Shown here piece by piece: positions 7,369-10,537 of a stretch of 10,537 nucleotides of DNA. The DNA is from Candidatus Hydrogenedentota bacterium (lineage in GTDB: Bacteria; Spirochaetota; Leptospiria; Turneriellales; J094). Below the pieces are notes generated by a model that saw nothing but the letters and a program-made list of their open reading frames with translations, was not told the DNA's origin and ran no database searches. Location: NCBI GenBank assembly GCA_003695005.1, contig RFJE01000010.1, forward strand, positions 1-10,537. Reading direction: 5' to 3'. Both the position numbers and the translations under genes were made by a program. Position 1 is the stretch's first letter. Every line of letters starts with the position of its first letter.

Positions 7369-7389
7369 AGGGAAAGATTAAGCGCTTAC
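7369..7389 (+). repeat. 21-base exact repeat, site A (inverted partner at 10208-10228)
   Basis: The 21 bases begin AGGGAAAGATTAAG and end GCGCTTAC. They occur again, reverse-complemented on the plus strand, at 10208-10228, with no further extension on either side. The core AAGCGCTT is a palindrome, and here the block is framed by GCGAG and CTCGC, which can pair. Site A lies upstream of the copy 2 gene, while its partner lies in the 3' region of copy 3. So relative to the module direction the two are inverted, as terminal inverted repeats would be. Confidence 0.7.
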
Positions 7390-7413
7390 TCGCACAGGCT
7401 CCTAAGTGCTTTC

Positions 7414-7437
7414 TTGACATGGTACTACCCCTATAAA
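7414..7437 (+). promoter_or_regulatory. Promoter elements of the SDR-PopT operon
   Basis: TTGACA at 7414-7419 and TATAAA at 7432-7437 lie just before ATG 7447. The 12-base gap is too short for both to serve one standard promoter, so one of the boxes may be fortuitous. Either way transcription would begin within a few bases of the ATG, and no Shine-Dalgarno site is present. Confidence 0.35.
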
Positions 7438-7446
7438 AAGAAACCT

Positions 7447-8211
7447 ATGCTTCTTTCAAAGAAAACATTTATTGTTACAGGCGGAGCTTCGGGACTAGGG
7501 GCTGCTTGTGTTCGCAAGTTACGAGACTCTGAAGCGAATGTGGTTATTGCAGACTTAAATGAAGAAGGCGCTAAAGTAGCGGAAAATCTCGGCAGCAATG
7601 TTATGTTTGTAAAAACCGATGTTGCTTCTGAAGATGATGTAAAAAAAATGCTCGATAAAGTAGAGGAAACATTTGGAGATATTCATGGGGTTGTACAGTG
7701 TGCAGGCATTGCTACAGCTGCTCGTATTTTAACCCCTAAGGGGCCTCACTCTCTCGAGTTGTTTGAAAAAACAATTCGAGTCAATTTAATTGGTACATTT
7801 AATGTAATGCGTTTAGCAGCAGAAAGAATCGCGAAACATGATCCTGCAAAAGATGAGGAGGAGTGCGGAGTTATTATCAACACTGCTTCGGTGGCGGCAT
7901 TTGATGGACAAATTGGCCAAGTCGCTTATAGTGCTTCGAAAGGTGGTGTAGCAGCAATGACATTACCCGCAGCACGGGATTTAGCACGCTATAAAATACG
8001 AGTTATGACGATTGCTCCCGGTACTTTTTATACACCCATGCTAGCGAAGTTACCCGAAAAAGTACGGATTGCGTTAGAAAAGTTAACTCCATTTCCACCA
8101 AGGTTAGGTCGTCCAGATGAGTTTGCCAACCTTGTTTTAAGCATTATTCAAAATCCTATGCTAAATGGAGAGGTAATTCGTATTGATGGCGCTTTACGAA
8201 TGCCTCCATAG
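7447..8211 (+). CDS. SDR oxidoreductase, type II 3-hydroxyacyl-CoA dehydrogenase-like (HSD10 family)
   Basis: A 254-residue protein from ATG 7447; the frame is open further upstream (to 7315), but that part runs through the 21-base repeat and promoter and is not SDR-like. The Rossmann NAD-binding motif TGGASGLG sits near residue 10. DLNEE follows strand 2, whose Asp favours NAD over NADP. The catalytic set is visible in [23 protein letters not shown] (Ser, then YSASK). The APGTFYTPM and [12 protein letters not shown] segments are typical of the HSD17B10/type II 3-hydroxyacyl-CoA dehydrogenase branch, which oxidises 3-hydroxyacyl-CoA in beta-oxidation and related steps. It is followed 11 bases later by the PopT-type transporter gene, with no obvious functional link. 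The family is certain; the substrate is inferred. Confidence 0.85.
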   Translation: MLLSKKTFIVTGGASGLGAACVRKLRDSEANVVIADLNEEGAKVAENLGSNVMFVKTDVASEDDVKKMLDKVEETFGDIHGVVQCAGIATAARILTPKGPHSLELFEKTIRVNLIGTFNVMRLAAERIAKHDPAKDEEECGVIINTASVAAFDGQIGQVAYSASKGGVAAMTLPAARDLARYKIRVMTIAPGTFYTPMLAKLPEKVRIALEKLTPFPPRLGRPDEFANLVLSIIQNPMLNGEVIRIDGALRMPP

Positions 8212-8222
8212 GGATTACAATC

Positions 8223-9359
8223 ATGAAAAAACTTCATAAAAAGCTCGGGCTTTTTTTACGTGGAATTGCGATGGGGGCAGCAGACATTATTCCTGGTGTT
8301 TCCGGCGGTACTATGGCTTTAATTACCGGCATTTATGATCGCCTGATTGATGGATTAGGAAATTTAAAATTACAACATATTCCTCTTTTGTATCAGTATG
8401 TATTTTCAAAAGGCGAAAAAAAACAGCAAGCAAAAAATGAAATACAAAAATTAGATTGGGAATTATATTTTTTTCTGCCCCCCGGAATCCTTTTAGGCAT
8501 TGTTTTGATGTCATTTTTAATTCAGGTGCTACTCCAAGATTACACTGCTCAGACGTATGCTTTCTTTTTCGGCTTAATTTTAATATCCGCTACAGTTCCA
8601 TGGAAGTTAATGAATCATCGTATATTAGAATATACCATTTTACTCCTTTTTGCAGGTATAATGTTTTTTATATCCGGGATTAGTCCATGGAAAGATGCAC
8701 ATTTGTACCGGCAGGATGCGAATAAAAAAATGCATACTCTTAATTTATCTCGCGAAGGAAAATTTTCCCTGCCTTTCAAAGTACAGAATTTACAAGAAGG
8801 TGCTACTCTCATTTTAGTTATGTCGAATCATAAATATTATTATAAAATAGACGGCAAGAAAATTATCACAATGAATCCAAACTCTCCCGAAGTTTTTCTT
8901 CGCCAAAAAGGCAATAAGCTTACCGGGGTAATTGCCCTAAAATCGAATCACAGTTACCCTGTTATATTTTTAAGTGCGGCGGTTGCCATATGTGCCATGA
9001 TTCTTCCGGGTATATCGGGTGCTTATATTTTAGTTCTTTTTGGACAATATGCTTTTATATTCCAAGCTCTCCATTCTTTCCATATTCCTGTGTTAATGGT
9101 TTTCTTACTAGGCGTGATTGCGGGCTTATTTAGCTTTGTTCGTTTATTAAAATTGCTCTTGCATCGGTATCACTCTTTAACCATGGCGGCACTCACCGGA
9201 ATTATGATGGGGTCTTTGCGGAAACTATGGCCTACGAACTATGAAGTGATCGATGCACAAAATATTTACTCTGTTATCGCTGCTGGTATTTTGGGGATAG
9301 TACTTGTACTCATTTTAGAGTATGGAAGTCAATACTTCCAGAAAAGAGAGTTGAATTAA
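8223..9359 (+). CDS. DUF368-family membrane protein (PopT-type polyprenyl-phosphate transporter)
   Basis: A 378-residue protein. ATG 8223 follows a TAGGGA Shine-Dalgarno-like site overlapping the SDR stop. The two DUF368 hallmarks are present: GAADIIPGVSGGTMALITG (18-36) and the inverted-repeat counterpart AMILPGISGAYILVLFGQY (258-276). DUF368 members were recently shown to recycle undecaprenyl phosphate across the inner membrane for cell-wall and surface-polymer synthesis. Roughly 7-9 hydrophobic segments are seen. This protein is longer than the usual 270-310 residues because of a hydrophilic, Lys/Asn-rich stretch at about 155-243, between the two halves. It includes SREGKFSLPFKVQNL and VMSNHKYYYKIDGKK and looks like a small beta domain. 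The gene ends 3 bases from the convergent SDR stop. Family confidence is high; the insert's role is unknown. Confidence 0.88.
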   Translation: MKKLHKKLGLFLRGIAMGAADIIPGVSGGTMALITGIYDRLIDGLGNLKLQHIPLLYQYVFSKGEKKQQAKNEIQKLDWELYFFLPPGILLGIVLMSFLIQVLLQDYTAQTYAFFFGLILISATVPWKLMNHRILEYTILLLFAGIMFFISGISPWKDAHLYRQDANKKMHTLNLSREGKFSLPFKVQNLQEGATLILVMSNHKYYYKIDGKKIITMNPNSPEVFLRQKGNKLTGVIALKSNHSYPVIFLSAAVAICAMILPGISGAYILVLFGQYAFIFQALHSFHIPVLMVFLLGVIAGLFSFVRLLKLLLHRYHSLTMAALTGIMMGSLRKLWPTNYEVIDAQNIYSVIAAGILGIVLVLILEYGSQYFQKRELN

Positions 9360-9362
9360 AGA

Positions 9363-10100
9363 TTACTGTGCGGTAAGTCCACCATCAATCACAATTGCCT
9401 GTCCTGTCATATACGAAGATAAATCACTTGCCATAAAGAGTACAGCCCCTGCAAGGTCGGTCGGAGTCCCCATCCTTTTTAAGGGGATAGAAGCACTTAC
9501 TTGTTCTTTTAGTTTAGGCCTGCTCGAAATCATTTTCGTCATATCTGTTTCAATAAACCCTGGGCAAAGAGCATTAACTCGAAACCCACTAGAAGCCCAT
9601 TCTAAAGCAAGGGACTTTGTAAGTTGTAACACAGCCCCCTTTGTTCCGGAATAAATACTTGCAAGAGGAGTTCCAATCATCCCTAAAACCGAAGATACAT
9701 TAATGATATTTCCACCTAGTTTTTTCTGTGCTTTATAGTATTCTTGGCACATCCGAAAAACACCTTTAAAGTTAATATCAATTATTTTTTCCATTTCATC
9801 TTCACGGATCCCTTTTGCTGGCGTATTTGATGCAACTCCTGCATTATTGACAAGCACATCAAGCTGGCCATGTTTTTGAATAATCGTCTGAATTGCTTCT
9901 TGGCAATCTTCTCGATTACGCACATTAAGCTTAATAGGATAGACTCCAATTTCTTTTAAAGGCGCAGCAGACTCTAAACTACTACCAGCACCATATACAA
10001 TCGACCCTGCTTCTCGAAATGCTTTTGCTAATCCAAAACCAATTCCCCTACTTGCCCCTGTAATGAGTACCGTTTTATCTTTTAAACCAAAATCAATCAT
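9363..10100 (-). CDS. SDR oxidoreductase, FabG-like
   Basis: A 245-residue protein from ATG 10100 (MIDFGLKDKTVLITGASRGIG). An in-frame ATG at 10136 would add 12 residues not typical of the family and overlaps the TTGACA box. Motifs in order: TGASRGIG (about 14-21), NNAG in DVLVNNAGVAS, then VSSVLGMIGTPLASIYSGTKG with catalytic Ser and YSGTK, then LCPGFIETDM, then a closing GQAIVIDGGLTAQ. This is a classical SDR close to 3-oxoacyl-ACP reductase (FabG) and to glucose/sugar dehydrogenase-like members. Because the gene stands alone, away from fab genes, a general NAD(P)H-dependent alcohol/ketone dehydrogenase is equally possible. It converges on the PopT-type gene. It has its own TTGACA box and no Shine-Dalgarno site. 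Confidence 0.87.
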   Translation of the reverse strand: MIDFGLKDKTVLITGASRGIGFGLAKAFREAGSIVYGAGSSLESAAPLKEIGVYPIKLNVRNREDCQEAIQTIIQKHGQLDVLVNNAGVASNTPAKGIREDEMEKIIDINFKGVFRMCQEYYKAQKKLGGNIINVSSVLGMIGTPLASIYSGTKGAVLQLTKSLALEWASSGFRVNALCPGFIETDMTKMISSRPKLKEQVSASIPLKRMGTPTDLAGAVLFMASDLSSYMTGQAIVIDGGLTAQ

Positions 10101-10130
10101 AACGTAAAGAAGGCAAATCGTTAGAGAGTT

Positions 10131-10136
10131 TGTCAA
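10131..10136 (-). promoter_or_regulatory. -35 box of the FabG-like gene
   Basis: TTGACA on the minus strand, 30 bases before ATG 10100. The -10 region is poor (CTTCTT at an 18-base spacing), so the promoter is only half supported. The spacing to the ATG matches that of the antiporter and the first SDR gene. The hairpin of repeat copy 3 ends 20 bases upstream. Confidence 0.4.
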
Positions 10137-10156
10137 TTAAGAAATAATCAATTCTC

Positions 10157-10187
10157 CAGCTTTTGCGGCGAAACGCCGCAAAAGCTG
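10157..10187 (-). repeat. Perfect hairpin, copy 3 of the module end
   Basis: Arms CAGCTTTTGCGGCG (10157-10170) and CGCCGCAAAAGCTG (10174-10187) form 14 perfect pairs around AAA. The ends (CAGC/GCTG) and the centre (GGCG-AAA-CGCC) match copy 2. The middle of the stem is different in sequence and one pair shorter, yet still fully paired. GAATTAATATTAAAAACAG follows as in copy 2. Confidence 0.9.
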
Positions 10188-10207
10188 AATTAATATTAAA
10201 AACAGAG

Positions 10208-10228
10208 GTAAGCGCTTAATCTTTCCCT
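10208..10228 (-). repeat. 21-base exact repeat, site B (partner at 7369-7389)
   Basis: Exact reverse complement of 7369-7389. It lies within the indel that separates copy 3 from copies 1 and 2, between the gene stop and the hairpin. Confidence 0.7.
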
Positions 10229-10341
10229 GTATAACGGTAAAAAAACTAAATTTGCCGGGATTTTGCTTTATACAGAGGTTGCCTGCAAGAAAGTGGTGAA
10301 GTGATAAAAGGTGTGAGTTTTAGAAGGTGGAAACAGCGGTT

Positions 10342-10537
10342 TTACCCATCCCGCTGCCGCCTTGGCGGCCGCCACACCGTGAAGTAGCGCACTTCGAGGG
10401 CTTTTGGCCTATCCGAGTCTATGTATTTTCCATAGGTATGCTCTAATAAAAATCCCCGCAGGTGCACGTACCACCCTTCCGTAGTTTTTCCCCCTTGCGT
10501 TAGCAGCAACTTGTGCACAAGGAGTTCTAAATACATC
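10342..10537 (-). CDS. Repeated basic protein, copy 3 (C-terminal part; runs off the window)
   Basis: The last 64 or so residues of a paralogue of the 6545-7225 gene, beginning MYLELLVHKLLLTQGG here and ending WRPPRRQRDG. The methionine at the edge is internal, and the gene continues beyond the window. Over about 195 bases I count roughly 21 differences from copy 2, but only 5 change the residue (Pro/Thr, Met/Val, Ser/Thr, Thr/Ala, Lys/Arg), all mild. The reading frame is intact. The function is unknown, as for copy 2. Confidence 0.75.
   Translation of the reverse strand, partial: MYLELLVHKLLLTQGGKTTEGWYVHLRGFLLEHTYGKYIDSDRPKALEVRYFTVWRPPRRQRDG

Larger units (their letters stand above)
6384..7389 (-). 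mobile_element. Putative dispersed element, copy 2 (complete gene plus hairpin end)
   Basis: Proposed unit: the 226-residue gene, its own promoter, a conserved 3' non-coding region and a terminal hairpin, inserted between two divergent host operons. The 3' boundary, at the hairpin plus GG, is supported by loss of homology to copies 1 and 3 there. The outer limits shown are tentative. They rest on an 8-base inverted match, GTAAGCGC (6384-6391) against GCGCTTAC (7382-7389). No target-site duplication is evident beyond these. No transposase motif is seen in the protein. The 5' end cannot be fixed because copy 3 leaves the window. It could instead be a non-mobile multicopy family. Confidence 0.35.
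10157..10341 (-). repeat. Conserved 3' non-coding region of the repeat module, copy 3
   Basis: Homologous to 6391-6544 but about 30 bases longer. The extra segment near 10203-10236 contains site B of the 21-base repeat and CTGTATAA (10227-10234), which can pair with TTATACAG (10268-10275). No gene is seen in it. Confidence 0.7.

Noticed and set aside
7315..7446. N-terminal extension of the first SDR from ATG 7315
   Set aside because: The added 44 residues are not SDR-like, run through the 21-base repeat and the TTGACA box, and the Rossmann motif is correctly placed from ATG 7447.
1..10537. CRISPR array, tRNA or rRNA genes
   Set aside because: No regularly spaced short direct repeats and no tRNA or rRNA signature sequences were seen.

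Overview
The window looks like ordinary chromosome from a low-to-mid GC, Gram-negative-type bacterium, interrupted by copies of a repeated gene-plus-hairpin module that I do not recognise. The envelope genes (M23 peptidase with a large C-terminal region, a YidD-like protein, a DUF368/PopT lipid-carrier transporter) and the gene styles fit a spirochaete of the Leptospira group. That assignment is an inference from composition and gene types, and other phyla with similar M23 proteins (for example Bacteroidota) are not excluded.

Layout. Positions 1-283 hold a possible C-terminal tail of an upstream gene, a good promoter, and the 3' end of one repeat copy with a hairpin at 240-272. A plus-strand pair follows: a small YidD-domain protein (284-607) and an M23 metallopeptidase (661-2415). 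Its stop codon overlaps that of a convergent minus-strand pair, a cation/proton antiporter (5098-6324) followed by a Ca2+-type P-type ATPase (2412-5108). Between the antiporter and the next plus-strand pair lies a full copy of the module: a hairpin at 6392-6424, a conserved non-coding stretch, and a 226-residue basic protein of unknown function (6545-7225) with its own promoter and a strong Shine-Dalgarno site. Next come a type II 3-hydroxyacyl-CoA dehydrogenase-like SDR (7447-8211) and a DUF368/PopT transporter (8223-9359). They converge, 3 bases apart, on a FabG-like SDR (9363-10100). Upstream of that gene a second copy of the module begins with its hairpin (10157-10187) and runs off the right edge inside its gene.

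How it fits together. The host genes have plausible housekeeping roles: cation and Ca2+ extrusion, envelope remodelling, lipid-carrier recycling, and acyl-chain redox chemistry. At least three host genes that start transcription units (antiporter and both SDRs) have TTGACA 33-36 bases before the ATG and no Shine-Dalgarno site, which suggests leaderless mRNAs. Downstream operon genes and the repeated gene do have Shine-Dalgarno sites.

The most novel object is the repeated module: a protein gene, about 120-150 bases of conserved 3' non-coding sequence, then a perfect hairpin whose stem sequence changes between copies while pairing is kept. Homology stops at the hairpin, which abuts the 5' region of a different host gene each time. 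It may be an undescribed mobile or dispersed repetitive element.
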